Source: Allodiplogaster sudhausi (lineage: Eukaryota; Nematoda; Chromadorea; Rhabditida; Diplogasteridae). Taken from it: a DNA stretch of 64,000 nucleotides. The notes under the pieces are model-generated. The model ran no database searches, was not told the origin of the DNA, and saw nothing but the letters and a program-made list of their open reading frames with translations. How positions within the stretch are numbered: position 1 is the first letter of the stretch; each line of letters starts with the position of its first letter. Location: positions 2,942,001 to 3,006,000 of the forward strand of contig CALZFC010000256.1 of NCBI GenBank assembly GCA_945643635.1, in the 5' to 3' direction. The position numbers and the translations under genes were made by a program. Of this stretch, positions 10,329 through 19,630 are shown piece after piece.

Positions 10329-11114
10329 TTGTTCCCGTCAAGAAGAGTGACGATGTCGAGGAACGGAAAGAAGAAGAGTGGAGGAAGAAGAAAAGGAAGA
10401 CCAATGGAAGTCTTGCCAGCGATTTCGGAAGAAGGAGACAATTTGGTGAAGAGCGAGATCAAGGAAAAGATGCTCGAAGAACACGAAAAGAGGGACGAGC
10501 AGAGAAATGAGAAACCGACCGAATGCGATGGTGCGGTGATTGAGAAAATGGAAGAAGAAATGTGGATGATGAAATCCAAAGCCGAGGAAATGAAAGATAA
10601 GATGGTCGAGCGGACCGCTAGGCTTGAGAGAATGGCGAAGAATGCGCAGTCGGATATTCTATATGATGCAAAGGATGATCTTTTGGAATATGGAAGAATG
10701 CTCGAGGACAACCAGTCGCTCATGAATGGCATGATGAAAATGATCAGATTTCAAGAGGAAGAATTGATGAAGGAAAAAGAAAGGAGGCTTGTTGAAGCTG
10801 AGCAGAATAGAGAGCACAGAAGAGAGTTGATTCGATTGGAAAAGCAACAAAGCGAGATGATTGATAAAATTGAAAGAAGCATGAACATCAGCAGTGTGCC
10901 GCCGTTTAAGGACAAGAAGAACAGCGAGAATAAGAAGAGCTGTAAAGAAGTTGGAGTCCAATCCGAGTTCCAGTCTGAGAAGAGTATCAGTGAAAGTGGC
11001 AGCGAGAATGAGAAGAGCTGTAAAGATGTTGGGTGCAATCGGAGACCCAGTCTGAGAAGAGTACCAGTGGAAGCGGTAACTCATGTCGCAGCGGCAGGTT
11101 CAGGAAATGTGTGA
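10329..11114 (+). CDS. Gag-like coiled-coil protein of nested element
   Basis: The start could be the ATG at 10329 or the one at 10352 (MSRNGKKKSGGRRKG). A basic N-terminus is followed by ~150 residues of Glu/Lys/Met-rich coiled coil (MEEEMWMMKSKAEEMKDKM) and then repeats of SCKEVGVQSE / SCKDVGCN separated by Ser/Glu-rich linkers. The frame is lost near 11033, where the zinc-knuckle ORF (to 11485) takes over in another frame. In a functional copy both would be one Gag protein that coats the element's RNA. Confidence 0.65.
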   Translation: MFPSRRVTMSRNGKKKSGGRRKGRPMEVLPAISEEGDNLVKSEIKEKMLEEHEKRDEQRNEKPTECDGAVIEKMEEEMWMMKSKAEEMKDKMVERTARLERMAKNAQSDILYDAKDDLLEYGRMLEDNQSLMNGMMKMIRFQEEELMKEKERRLVEAEQNREHRRELIRLEKQQSEMIDKIERSMNISSVPPFKDKKNSENKKSCKEVGVQSEFQSEKSISESGSENEKSCKDVGCNRRPSLRRVPVEAVTHVAAAGSGNV

Positions 11115-11485
11115 AGTGTTATGAATGTGGTGGTTGTGGACACATTCAGAGTGTGTGCCCGACGAAGAGAAGAAGAGAAGACGCTGAGAGAAAGCAGCAG
11201 ATGATGTGGAGAATGAAGTGCCAAGAAGAGGCTTGGAGAAGGCCTCAGATGTGGATTGAAAACAAGAAGATGACGGTCCCTGGACAGAAGTGTCAGGTGG
11301 ACATTCGCAATGTTTTGAGCGTGAAGAGAGGCTCCAGTGATGAGAGTTGTGCTGGTGAAAACGCACTGAAGAAGTACGGCAGGAGCCAGAATGTGACGAG
11401 AGGTCAGAATATCAATGTGATGAATGGAGCACGGAGTTTTGCTGCAGAAGTGGTATTCTTTCGAAGAGAAGGCCAGTTGGGCTAA
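11033..11485 (+). CDS. Zinc-knuckle C-terminus of the nested Gag
   Basis: The ORF begins QSETQSEKSTSGSGNSCRSG, continuing the SCK-VG repeat theme of the upstream frame, which implies a frameshift between them. It contains CYECGGCGHIQSVC, a C-x2-C-x4-H-x4-C knuckle, followed by a basic region (PTKRRREDAERKQQ). It ends ~70 bp before the 3' LTR. Binding of RNA is the inferred role. It overlaps the upstream ORF by ~80 bp. Confidence 0.65.
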   Translation: MQSETQSEKSTSGSGNSCRSGRFRKCVKCYECGGCGHIQSVCPTKRRREDAERKQQMMWRMKCQEEAWRRPQMWIENKKMTVPGQKCQVDIRNVLSVKRGSSDESCAGENALKKYGRSQNVTRGQNINVMNGARSFAAEVVFFRREGQLG

Positions 11486-11555
11486 GAATGCCAAGGATTC
11501 CGAGTTCTGGCCACGGGGCATGCGGTCGAGGGCGCCCGCTTCGAAAGGAGGGGGA

Positions 11556-11856
11556 TGTAACGAAATGTCCCATTTCGCACGCTTCACTCCCTATCGTCCT
11601 TTCCCTTCTTTGCATATCTAAGTGCAACTCCCCATTGCCTTTCTGACTTCCATCCATTCCTAGTCAGTCTCCCTTCGTTGGCTCTTCGTGAGCGGCATTC
11701 TACCCTCGGTGGCTCTTCGTGAGCGGTTCCTTCCTCTTGTTGGCCTGGTGTTGGCCGGATACCGAAGATAAACCTCTGAAAAACCCAATCCCTCCCCTCG
11801 TCTTCTACATCGAAAGGCAGTGAAGTGAACTACAATAACAGCGTCTTGTTATTACA
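11556..11856 (+). repeat. 3' LTR of nested element
   Basis: 301 bp, nearly identical to 8868-9166. The GAGA duplication follows, then the interrupted gag of the host element. A two-base GA surplus at the right junction shifts the outer gag frame, as expected from slippage in GAGAGAG. Confidence 0.9.
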
Positions 11857-11860
11857 GAGA

Positions 11861-12398
11861 GAGCTCGAAAGTCAGTGACTCCCGACGAACTCATTCGCAG
11901 GTTCAGCAGAAAAAGTCGCTTCTCGAAATCGGTCTTATAATCACCGAATAGCCGTGTCAGCCTCTCCACTGTCTCTTCGAGAGTGAACTCTGATGGCTTC
12001 TTCGGTGCTATCGAATTTCGATACTGTGCATCGACTTTCACGCCGACTTTCCTCATGAGCATGAGTACTTTCTGCACCTCTGGAACATTGGCAGCTTCTT
12101 GGACGAAGAGATCCTCGTACTTTGCGTACCACGAGTTGAATGTACACCCATCCTCGGGATCGTACTCAAACACTTGAATCGTCTTCTCCAGAGCATCGAT
12201 AGAGGGACCACTCCTGGTTCCGTCAGCTGGGCGTTGCGTCGAAGCATTGCCATGGCTTGCTGACATTCTCTTCATCTCTGACAGCATCTCATTCATGGCC
12301 TTCGCATGATCTTCTTGCTGCTTCAGCAACAGAGCAGCACTCTGCTCTTGCTGTCGGTTGAGCACCTTGAGCAGCTCTTCGAAGTTGCTGTCACCCAT
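11861..12398 (-). pseudogene. Gag N-terminal part, interrupted by nested insertion
   Basis: The start MGDSNFEELLKVLNRQQEQS is followed by a Gln-rich coiled-coil segment and a capsid-like block (TFNSWYAKYEDLFVQEA, RLFGDYKTDFEKRLFLLNLR). The frame is cut at TDFRALS by the insertion at 8868-11856. It resumes at 8863 with LVVNKAVEEAKMAELTNDQL if one target duplication and a GA dinucleotide are removed. Such Gag proteins form the intracellular particle. The family is recognised by position and capsid-like pattern, not by a diagnostic motif. Confidence 0.75.
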
Positions 12399-12518
12399 TC
12401 TGAAACTGATTTGCGCTGCGCGACTTACAATGCAACTTCCAGATGGTTCTACAATTCACTGAAAATGCGCTGTACGCCTTACAATTCAGTACTTCAACAA
12501 AGGCTCCGCGCGAATTCT

Positions 12519-12536
12519 TTCGAATCCTGATCGCCA
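12519..12536 (-). promoter_or_regulatory. tRNA primer-binding site
   Basis: On the minus strand TGGCGATCAGGATTCGAA, complementary to a tRNA 3' end of the form TTCGAATCCTGATCGCCA. It contains a T-loop signature TTCGAAT, which supports a genuine primer site. Confidence 0.75.
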
Positions 12537-12538
12537 AT

Positions 12539-13005
12539 TGTTATGTTCTTGGGTTAACAATATCTTTCGATAATGTGTCACTGTCGAACAAAACCTGGGT
12601 ACAGTCTGCCTTCAAGGCTTCAGCCGGGTCACCTCTAGTACCCACGCACAAGCGTCGACCGGGTTGCGCATAAGCGCCAACCGCTTCACAGATCAAACAC
12701 TGTGAGCCTTCGGTCACGCACTCGCGTTCAACCGGGAGAAGACCTTCTTGTAGACTCCGGAAAACGCCGGAGAGAATGTAGAAGCTTTATTAGCTGTAGA
12801 ACTGTAGAACATTGTTAGCGACAACGGATAACGAGGTCGACAAATGCCGCACCCTACATCGGGCGTATTTATAACAACATGGCCATACATAGTGGGCGTG
12901 GCCAATTAACGAGTGAGAGGCGAGGGAGGCTACTGAATAATAAGAGAGAGAGAGAAGTAGCCTCATATATTATAAACTGTGTTAGCGTATGCTAATAACA
13001 CAACA
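12539..13005 (-). repeat. 5' LTR of the minus-strand retrotransposon
   Basis: 467 bp, paired with 6259-6728. Its inner edge is followed two bases on by the primer-binding site at 12519-12536, which orients the element to the minus strand. Confidence 0.9.
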
Positions 13006-13010
13006 ATTTC

Positions 13011-13460
13011 AAAACAGCAATTGGTCCTTAATAATTTTTTGTGCATATTCCGATTAATTTGGCATGAGATGAGTTATTTCAAAAGAGAACGAAACTCAAT
13101 AGCATTCTATCAGAATTTTACTGAATATGCGTAGTTCTCGCAATGAAATATCAATTTTCAATGGAAATAAATGCTGGTGCCAATGTAATACGATTATTTA
13201 ATAAAGGTTAAAGTTAATCATTTATGTGAGAAAACACATCGTTCACAATAGGCATGCGATGCCCATTTAAACGATCATTAGTTTTTGCATTATTATCAAA
13301 TTAATAAGGGATTCAAATTTATCTCAATTGGAAATCATGTTATTTTTATTGCGACAGGAAAAGATCATTTAAGCTCATCCAATCATTATAAGGGCCATGC
13401 TTTCATATTCTCTTAGTTTCTATGAGACATGCGATACTGATTGTGATAACACCATCGAGG
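13011..13460. other. Stretch without supported gene
   Basis: AT-rich flank of the LTR element. No coding pattern or repeat was found. Confidence 0.4.
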
Positions 13461-13461
13461 G

Positions 13462-13620
13462 AGCAGGAAGAAGTGCTCTCAAGAAGCCAGCCAGGAGTGC
13501 GAGGGGCAGACGACAATCGTGGAGCCTGAAAAGGTTAAGGAGTCCAAGTCACCTGACAAGCCTGAAACACCCACGGAGTCGCGTGCTGAGAAAATGAGAT
13601 ATGTTTTAAATACAGTAATC
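13462..13620 (+). CDS. Exon related to the KPE-repeat gene at 3.3-3.9 kb
   Basis: The open frame reads KKCSQEASQECEGQTTIVEP, then EKVKESKSPDKPETPTESRA and a basic end EKMRY. The block TTIVEPE.(A/V)KE(A/S)K-DKPE is shared with the minus-strand repeat protein at 3310-3929, so the two loci are diverged paralogous exons in opposite orientation. Repeats here are only ~1.5 units. The 5' boundary is uncertain; an acceptor might lie near 13470. Function unknown, probably disordered. Confidence 0.4.
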
Positions 13621-13909
13621 TGCTCATGTGTGTATGCTGAACATTTATCCTAGCTGTGAAGAATGAGTCATCAAGTCAAACTCTATTATGAGGCTCATTA
13701 TAACCGAGCCGGCCATAGGCGGAATTGGTGAAAAGTCTCATCTCTACGACGCAAGTCACAATGTCTGATCAAACATGAAACGGTTTTCTTCTTGTCACGT
13801 CCGCTATCATGGCCATCCTTGAAGAAAATGGGTGGTTAGAAGATCAAGGAAATAAGGACCGGGAGAAGAGTGAGAGACAAGGACAGAGAAAGAAAGAGAA
13901 TTTAGAAAT

Positions 13910-13920
13910 AGAGAGAGAGA

Positions 13921-13974
<54 letters not shown>

Positions 13975-13976
13975 GA
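13910..13976. repeat. (GA)n microsatellite
   Basis: A near-perfect GA tract of ~65 bp just upstream of the putative promoter at 14072. Confidence 0.9.
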
Positions 13977-14071
13977 GCAACGATGATAACATAATGAGCT
14001 TTTACGGGAAAAAATATCTTGCCACGAACATCTTTTCTGTTCCGATGAAACCGTCATGCCTCGCATGATCA

Positions 14072-14110
14072 TATAAAAGGAGGACGATCAGAAGGAGAAG
14101 CCATCAGCTC
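14072..14110 (+). promoter_or_regulatory. TATA box plus initiator
   Basis: TATAAAA at 14072-14078 is followed ~30 bp on by CATCAGC (14102-14108), resembling the arthropod TCAGT-type initiator. The region then becomes C/A/G-rich (5' UTR-like) up to an ATG at 14154. This spacing is what a core promoter should have. Confidence 0.6.
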
Positions 14111-14153
14111 GCAGCCAGCCTTCGAAGCCAGCCACCGCCAGCAGCCAGTCAAC

Positions 14154-14207
14154 ATGTTCGCCAAGCTCTCCCTCGCTCTCGTCCTCGTCTCCGTTCTTGA
14201 GGCATGA
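14154..14207 (+). CDS. Signal-peptide ORF (17 codons)
   Basis: ATG in context AACATG opens a 17-residue frame, MFAKLSLALVLVSVLEA, then TGA. It is a textbook signal peptide (basic residue, hydrophobic Leu/Val core, Ala end) like those encoded by first exons of secreted arthropod proteins. There is no clear GT donor before the stop, so either the exon was broken at or after SV, or the stop is real and only a remnant is left. The downstream GC-rich pieces at 14349-15218 are candidate further exons. Confidence 0.45.
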   Translation: MFAKLSLALVLVSVLEA

Positions 14208-14348
14208 ACATTTGAGGCCTTTGAATCTTTATCCTAATAATATTGAAATCACTATTGATTTATTAAATATGGCCTTGGAAGTTGATCTGTCTTGGATTCG
14301 TCGATAACAAAACCGGCGAGAATTTGAAATCATTTTTTCATACTGTAG

Positions 14349-15218
14349 AGCCGCCGATGATGTCGCCGTAGTCGTCCTTCTGCAGACAGATCGCGAGTAC
14401 AAGGCGGTGAGCGCGGCAGTAGAGCTGGCAGTGCTCATGGTCAAGGTAAGTGGCACAGAGGGAAGTAGCAGCTGGCAAAAATTATATCTTTTTTTTTGTA
14501 TATTTCTGTTACGAATTTGCGTAATCTACAGCTAATCACTGATAATTCCTAGCAGAAGTAAAACAGCTCAAGCATATGTATAACGTGAAACTAGGCGAGA
14601 AAAGAGAGTGCGAGAGGATAAGAGAGTCACAATAGAAAAAGAGAGATAGAGAGAAGTAAGAGCGATAGAGAGAGAGAAAGAGAGAAAGAGAGCGAAAGGC
14701 GATCGCTGCACAGGGTTGAATCAGTGGTGACGCAACCGAATCGGCCGTCGTTTCCCGCGAAGCTGTCGAGGTCGACGGCAAATTCGCATTTTTATTTAAT
14801 TGATTTTACTTATTTATTTTATAATATTTCTTATAATTATCCAATTTTAGTTTCTGATATTACTACAAAATTATATCCTTTTAGTCTTGTACACTTGTTT
14901 TTGTTCTATGTTGAGCTAAACAAACAGTTGCAGCATCGCGAACTCGCTGAGCAAGTGCGCGAAGATCACGAAGCTCGCGCAGGCAGTCGTCAGCAACCTT
15001 CCTGAGGTGTGTTTCTCGTTCAGAAAAACTACTTTGTACTCTCATGCAGAAAAAAAACGAAGTGTTTTTTTCTTGTCATAGCTTATTTGTCAACTTTCCA
15101 GGTGACAAGCGCTCAAGTCCAGTGTGGCAATGCCGAGGCAGACACTTCACTAGCAACGGGAAACTTGCAAGCTTACCGATTTTCGTTTCCACTCTGCATT
15201 TATTGCATTTGCTTGTAA
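14349..15218 (+). CDS. Candidate exons of a small secreted-protein gene
   Basis: Three pieces have splice-like borders and non-repetitive coding composition. 14349-14445: acceptor CTGTAG, frame AADDVAVVVLLQTDREYKAV then SAAVELAVLMVK, donor GTAAGT. 14928-15006: acceptor AACAG, frame CSIANSLSKCAKITKLAQAV then VSNLPE, donor GTGTGT. 15102-15218: acceptor TTCCAG, frame VTSAQVQCGNAEADTSLATG NLQ and on to TAA. The last two join in phase 0. The first does not join the second in phase, so a further exon near 14714-14790 or a break is needed. They follow the signal-peptide ORF at 14154, suggesting one secreted protein, but the family is unrecognised. Confidence 0.3.
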
Positions 15219-16450
15219 AGAATTCATAATGCATTTCTTGTGCGGATCGGTGGTGGGAATAAGCGCTTTGTATCTTGACATTTACAAGGAGAATACGCGC
15301 AATCTAGAAGATTTAGTTGACATTTCGACATTTCGAGTGTCTGACGATGAGCAAATTTACAGAGCATAAAACGGCAACAAAGTAGAGATGAAAAAGAGGG
15401 AGACATAAACACGAAGCACAACATACAACCGGATGAGAGGTCGAGTCTGAAAGAACTGAAAGAACATACTGAAATATATGTAGTCAGCATGAACGATTTG
15501 TGCTTAGAAAACGTCAACAAACTATTTATTTATTTATGCCTACATCTTCTTAAAGATGTGATAACATATTCAGATGCTATCATTGCAGCCTAGCGAGGAA
15601 GGGGTGAATGGCTGCCACCATGAAGCTCTTGGCAATGCGTTTGATTCATCTTATTCTGTTGAACTTGAGCCAGCTATGTAGTATGTATATACATACATAT
15701 GTACAGTGCCGTGCAAAATTCTATTACCTTTTAGTTTTTCATCCATAACTTTCTTCAAAGTTAATGAAAGTTAATGAAATTTTCAGGGTTGCTTTTTTAT
15801 GCTGTCAGACTTATAGTAGCAGAGTATTGGTTTCATTGATCTACAATAAGACCAGAAAAAAATCAATAACTGAAATCATCCGGGTTGCACATTTAGGCGT
15901 GCTGAACCAAATGGATTATCTCTTTGATATTTGGGTAGATTTTATTAGATTAACGTTTTAGTTTTATTCTAGAACATCTCTGTCAGGTTTTTGTCTAATC
16001 GCTATTTAATCACATTCAGTTACATGCTGCCAGCCTTCAGTTCGCGATTCAAGAACTCAACCAGATATGCAGTAGGTTCAGAAGCATAAAATCGATCATT
16101 TACCACTATGCCTATAGCGATAATGATTTTAAAATATTCACAACTCATCATTAGACTAATTCAGCTGGTTACTTGAGCTGTGAAAATTAGGAGCTATGTA
16201 ACTATTTGTGCACATATACACCACGGTCAACATTGGCCTGCAGCGCAGACGTGCTAAAAGTGATGTTATGTTGGTGTCCGTGTTTCAAAAGCGATTTTGC
16301 CTATCTAAAATAATAGTTAATAGGCTTTTAAATCTAAAGAAGTCCTATTTCATCCTGACTTCATGAACCCACAAGATACAGTAGATCGTTTGAATGTACC
16401 CCTGGCATAGAGTACCCATCTCTGCCTCTCTCGCTTATCTCTCAAGACTA
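15219..16450. other. Stretch without supported gene
   Basis: Mostly AT-rich. At ~15702, ACAGTGCCGTGCAAAATTCT resembles a Tc1/mariner terminal repeat, but no matching inverted end or transposase was found. The 65-codon ORF at 15764 has no recognisable domain. Confidence 0.4.
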
Positions 16451-16464
16451 TCTAGTTTTTTTTT

Positions 16465-16620
16465 TCTCTCTCTCTCTATCTGTCTCTCTCTCTCCCTCTC
16501 TCTCTTTCTTCTTTCCTTGGGTACACTCCTGAGATTTCGAGATGAGAGGAGAGAAAGAGAGAAAGCGAGAAAGAGAGAGAGAGAGAGTGAGAGAGAATGA
16601 TAAAGAGAGAAAAAGAACGA
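16465..16620. repeat. (CT)n then (GA)n microsatellite pair
   Basis: A pyrimidine tract (16465-16515) followed after ~30 bp by a purine tract (16541-16610). The two are inverted relative to each other and could fold back. Confidence 0.85.
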
Positions 16621-17169
16621 AATCTGAACGAGCGCGTCATACACGGCCAGCGATTTTCTACAACTTGCGAGTTGCTTTATTCAAAATTAATTCTCTTCTC
16701 GTTTCAAAGTTTCTTCCTTCCTTCATCAAATACATGCATACTTATGTTCTTTTCTTCTTTCCTGGCGAGCTTCTGCTTGCTTGGAAAATGGCTGTTCTGT
16801 CGTTCTGTCGACTTCTATGATAGAGCTGTTATCTGATTCCTGTGCTATCAGCATTCCATTCTTATTCGTGTAGCATTCAAAGACGCCAAGCAAGTTCACA
16901 GATTGTAGAATGCGCTGGTCCTGAGCGTTTTCAAGAATGGCAAGAAAGAAGGCTTTTTGCCTACCCCTTTTTTCCTTCGCTTTTTTCTTGCTCCTTGAGA
17001 GAAGCGCCAGCCAGCCAGGAATTATTCAGTTTTATTCGTCGTTGGAATTGCGCCTGGCGTGCGCGATGATTTTTTGGTTACTTTGTGAGAAACGAAAGAA
17101 TTGGAAGCAGGAGGAGATCGTAATCGAAGCATGAATGAGAATGTTAGATTTGGAGATTGTAAGAGGGAT

Positions 17170-17205
<36 letters not shown>

Positions 17206-17278
17206 AGAAGAGAGGCAGAGAAAGTGAGAGATGGAGTGGAAGAGAGAGGGAGAGCGAGAGAGGGAGAGAGAGAGTGTA
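17170..17278. repeat. (GA)n-rich tract
   Basis: Interrupted GA repeats end ~135 bp before the left end of the Polinton. Confidence 0.85.
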
Positions 17279-17410
17279 TAGAATGTACGCATGGAAAATT
17301 AGTAGGAACTGAGCAAGTTCAGCTTCTTGCCCTCCTCCTTTCCAGAGATCCTCATTTGCGTGTCATTTTGGCATTAGCCAAAACTATTGCTACATGAAGC
17401 AAGTTGTATG

Positions 17411-17416
17411 TTCATG
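17411..17416. repeat. Target-site duplication TTCATG, left
   Basis: Identical to 29160-29165. The perfect match indicates that the insertion has not been rearranged. Confidence 0.9.
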
Positions 17417-18210
17417 AGTAGTATATGGGGCACTTCGGCGTCTCACCTTTTTAAAAAACATACATTTTTAATCATTTTCATGTTTAAATGATCAAAAAAT
17501 AACCATTTTGTAACGATTTTTCAATCTAAGGCAGGGTGCACTTTCCAAATTGGTCCTTTTAGACTCTTTTTTCACCCTCAGAGGGTGATTTCTCAATATT
17601 GCTAAAAAAAGTACATTTCTGACATGTTTTTATGCATTAACTCACTCAAAACATGTCATTTTTGGGCAAATCTGAGAATATTCCATTTTGCCCACTTTCT
17701 CAAAACCGAGATTTTTTTACTAACATTTACCTTTTTACCCACTTTCTCAAAACAAGATAGGCTCTTTTTCTATTCTCTCAAAAACTAAAATAATTTCAAT
17801 CTTATTAAATGACAAAATTCCGGAAAGATCTAACACCTTTAACCAACGTAGGTCTTACAGAAATGGTAAAAATATTGAAAATAAAAGACTTTAGAGGCAT
17901 TTTCATGCGTGATAATCTGCCAAATCATCTAAAAGAGCAAGAAGTTGGAATTGTAAATCTCGACTCGAGTAGTAATACTGGTACTCATTGGGTTTGTTAT
18001 AAAAAGATAAAAGATAAGACCTTTTATTTCGATTCTTTCGGATTAGATCCACCTCAAGAGCTTTTAAGTTATCTGAAAGGTAATTCAAGTTCTGCAGACG
18101 AAAAAGATAAAAGAAATGTGGTTAAATGTTCAACATTCCAAATTCAAGAATTTGGAACACATCATTGTGGATATTATTGTCTGTTACTTCTAAAACTGCT
18201 TGAATCTCAT
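17417..18210. repeat. Polinton left terminal inverted repeat
   Basis: About 794 bp, nearly identical to the reverse complement of 28363-29159. The arms differ by a few single-base changes. The inner boundary lies at GAATCTCAT within the protease gene, so the TIR contains nearly a whole gene. Confidence 0.95.
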
Positions 18211-18258
18211 TTTCCAAATTGGTCCTTTTTTAGACCCTTTTTCACCCTCAGAGGGTGA
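17809..18258 (+). CDS. Adenain-like cysteine protease (PRO), left copy
   Basis: 149 residues. Polinton PRO belongs to the adenovirus protease/Ulp1 group and is inferred to cut capsid precursors during particle maturation. Visible catalytic set: His60 in TGTHWVCY, Asp75 in FYFDSFGLDPP, Gln113 and Cys120 in QEFGTHHCGYYC. The Gln-x6-Cys spacing equals that of adenain. The first 134 codons lie inside the left TIR. After LLESH the frame leaves the TIR and enters a ~100-bp copy of TIR sequence 17542-17640, giving an unrelated tail (FPNWSFFRPF...) instead of the DFTEAVLSLVNV tail of the right copy. The catalytic core is intact, but the end is chimeric. Confidence 0.85.
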   Translation: MTKFRKDLTPLTNVGLTEMVKILKIKDFRGIFMRDNLPNHLKEQEVGIVNLDSSSNTGTHWVCYKKIKDKTFYFDSFGLDPPQELLSYLKGNSSSADEKDKRNVVKCSTFQIQEFGTHHCGYYCLLLLKLLESHFPNWSFFRPFFTLRG

Positions 18259-18310
18259 TTTCTCAATATTACTAAAAAAGTACATTTCTGACATGTTTTT
18301 ATGTATTAAC
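18211..18310 (+). repeat. Direct copy of internal TIR segment
   Basis: TTTCCAAATTGGTCCTTTTT and the following ~80 bp repeat 17542-17640 in the same orientation with a few differences. It starts exactly at the inner TIR boundary and supplies the stop codon of the left protease. This looks like a repair or template-switch product. Confidence 0.85.
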
Positions 18311-18566
18311 GATTCATTACTTGTTGGTACTTTATACTTTGTGTCATAAAAGAAAAAAATAGATATATTTTATTGTCACAAAAGATACGAGGTACCTACA
18401 TATAAAAGTGAAATAAATATACATCGACACAACAATCAAGTTGAAATTCTTTAAAAGCATTAAGATTCAATTTTTTTAAGATCACGTTTCAAACATCGGT
18501 GCATTTTTTTTTCCACATAAATTTTTAATTTATCCAAAACATGTTCCTTCTGGTACCCACGAGGGG

Positions 18567-18818
18567 CTAAATTATTTTCATAATATTTTCGTTAATAAAT
18601 ATTTCGGTTAAAGATTTAACAAAATAATTTTTCTTTTTACATAATATACGGTTTACTTTTCCAAAATAATTCTGAATTGTATAATATTGTATTTTGTCGT
18701 CTTCAATATATTCTTCGAGATCACTATATACATTTAACATGATAGTATTTAAATGCATAAATGTATGAAACTGATTCATAAGATAAAGATCATATGGTTC
18801 TTGCTGGTTACTGTTCAT
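18567..18818 (-). CDS. Hypothetical Polinton ORF (83 aa)
   Basis: Starts MNSNQQEPYDLYLMNQFHTF; rich in Asn, Tyr, Ile and Lys, ending in a basic/hydrophobic segment (CKKKNYFVKSLTEIFINENI). It sits where Polintons often carry small structural genes and may be a remnant of one. I recognise no domain and see no membrane segment. On the minus strand upstream sequence to ~19090 is AT-rich with no long frame. Confidence 0.35.
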   Translation of the reverse strand: MNSNQQEPYDLYLMNQFHTFMHLNTIMLNVYSDLEEYIEDDKIQYYTIQNYFGKVNRILCKKKNYFVKSLTEIFINENIMKII

Positions 18819-19385
18819 GTCCTCGACGTTTCGATGCTTTTGTTCTCTTCCAGCGATTCAACTTAAAAATACGATTTAGAATTTGAGATACTCTAGTTCA
18901 AAATACTAACCCTTGCTTAAGAAGAATCTTCTCGATCTCGTCGGAAAACTTCTTGTTCTGCTTGAACATCAATCTGAAAATAGTCTTTAACAGTAGAAGA
19001 AAAATTGAAAGGTAAACAAACTTCCTCCTTTTCGTTGCTGTCAAGAGGATTTGATCATCTTTGTGAAACCGATTTCCACAATTCTGAAAAGATCAAATTC
19101 AAAAACTAAAAACATTAACTTTTAAGCAAGATACACGTTTAAAAACAGTGATGAGAAATGCGCATTTATCAAACGATCTAACACAATTTAGGGTATGAAA
19201 AATCGTGAAAATAATTAAACGTTAATATCAAAAATGAGACACGTCTTGTATTACGTTCTGCTTTCAAGTAGAAGAAAAATTGAAATGCACATAAGACTGA
19301 GTGAGAATGAGTGATAACAGGCCTTTTATGGGGGAGAAACATAGGAGTGAGGAAACGCCCATAAAGAGACTAGATAAGATGGAAT

Positions 19386-19630
19386 GTGTTTACCAAAGAG
19401 AGAGAGCGATCATTTCAGCTTTGAAAGAATGTGTTTACCAAAAGAGTGAATGTTCAGATAGGTCCTCAAATGAATCATCACATTTCAGCTTTGAAAGAAT
19501 GTGTTTACCAAAAGAGTGAATGTTCAGATAGGTCCTCAAATGAATCATCACATTTCAGCTTTGAAAGAATGTGTTTACCAAAAGAGTGAATGTTCAGATA
19601 GGTCCTCAAATGAATCATCACATTTCAGCA
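19386..19630 (+). repeat. 70-bp tandem repeats in Polinton
   Basis: Units start GTGTTTACCAAAAGAGTGAA at 19431, 19501 and 19571 and are near-perfect copies; a shortened, diverged unit lies at 19386. They contain TTTCAGCTTTGAAAGAAT. They lie between the left gene block and the tRNA-like locus in otherwise non-coding DNA, so a replication or packaging role is possible but untested. Confidence 0.9.

Larger units (their letters stand above)
8868..11856 (+). mobile_element. Nested gag-only LTR retrotransposon (TR-GAG-like)
   Basis: Two ~300-bp LTRs, 8868-9166 and 11556-11856, run TGTAACG...ATTACA and differ by about one substitution and two single-base indels, so the insertion is young. A GAGA 4-bp duplication flanks it (8864-8867 and 11857-11860). 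A polypurine tract (AAAGGAGGGGGA) precedes the 3' LTR. The interior codes only for a Gag-like protein with a zinc knuckle; no protease, RT, RNase H or integrase is present. It must depend on enzymes from another element. It inserted in the opposite orientation into gag of the older LTR element. Confidence 0.9.
6259..13005 (-). mobile_element. LTR retrotransposon (minus strand), internally deleted, with nested element
   Basis: Two ~468-bp LTRs (6259-6728 and 12539-13005) bound the element, with the 5-bp target duplication ATTTC at 6254-6258 and 13006-13010. Read on the minus strand the LTR starts TGTTGTG and ends ATAACA. The primer-binding site follows the 5' LTR (12519-12536, complementary to a tRNA 3' end). 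A purine tract AGAGGGGAGG precedes the 3' LTR (6729-6739). Gene order is gag, protease, then directly the integrase C-terminus. Reverse transcriptase, RNase H and the integrase core are missing, so the copy is non-autonomous. A gag-only LTR element sits inside its gag. Layout suggests Ty3/gypsy, but without RT this is inference. Confidence 0.9.

Noticed and set aside
10045..11084. Minus-strand Ser/Leu/Phe-rich ORFs in the nested element
   Set aside because: They are shadows of the purine-rich plus-strand Gag coding sequence and leader.
15702..15960. Tc1/mariner element
   Set aside because: Only one possible terminal sequence is present; no inverse partner and no transposase frame.
19386..19630. 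CRISPR-like array
   Set aside because: Units are contiguous 70-bp tandem copies without variable spacers, in a eukaryotic transposon.
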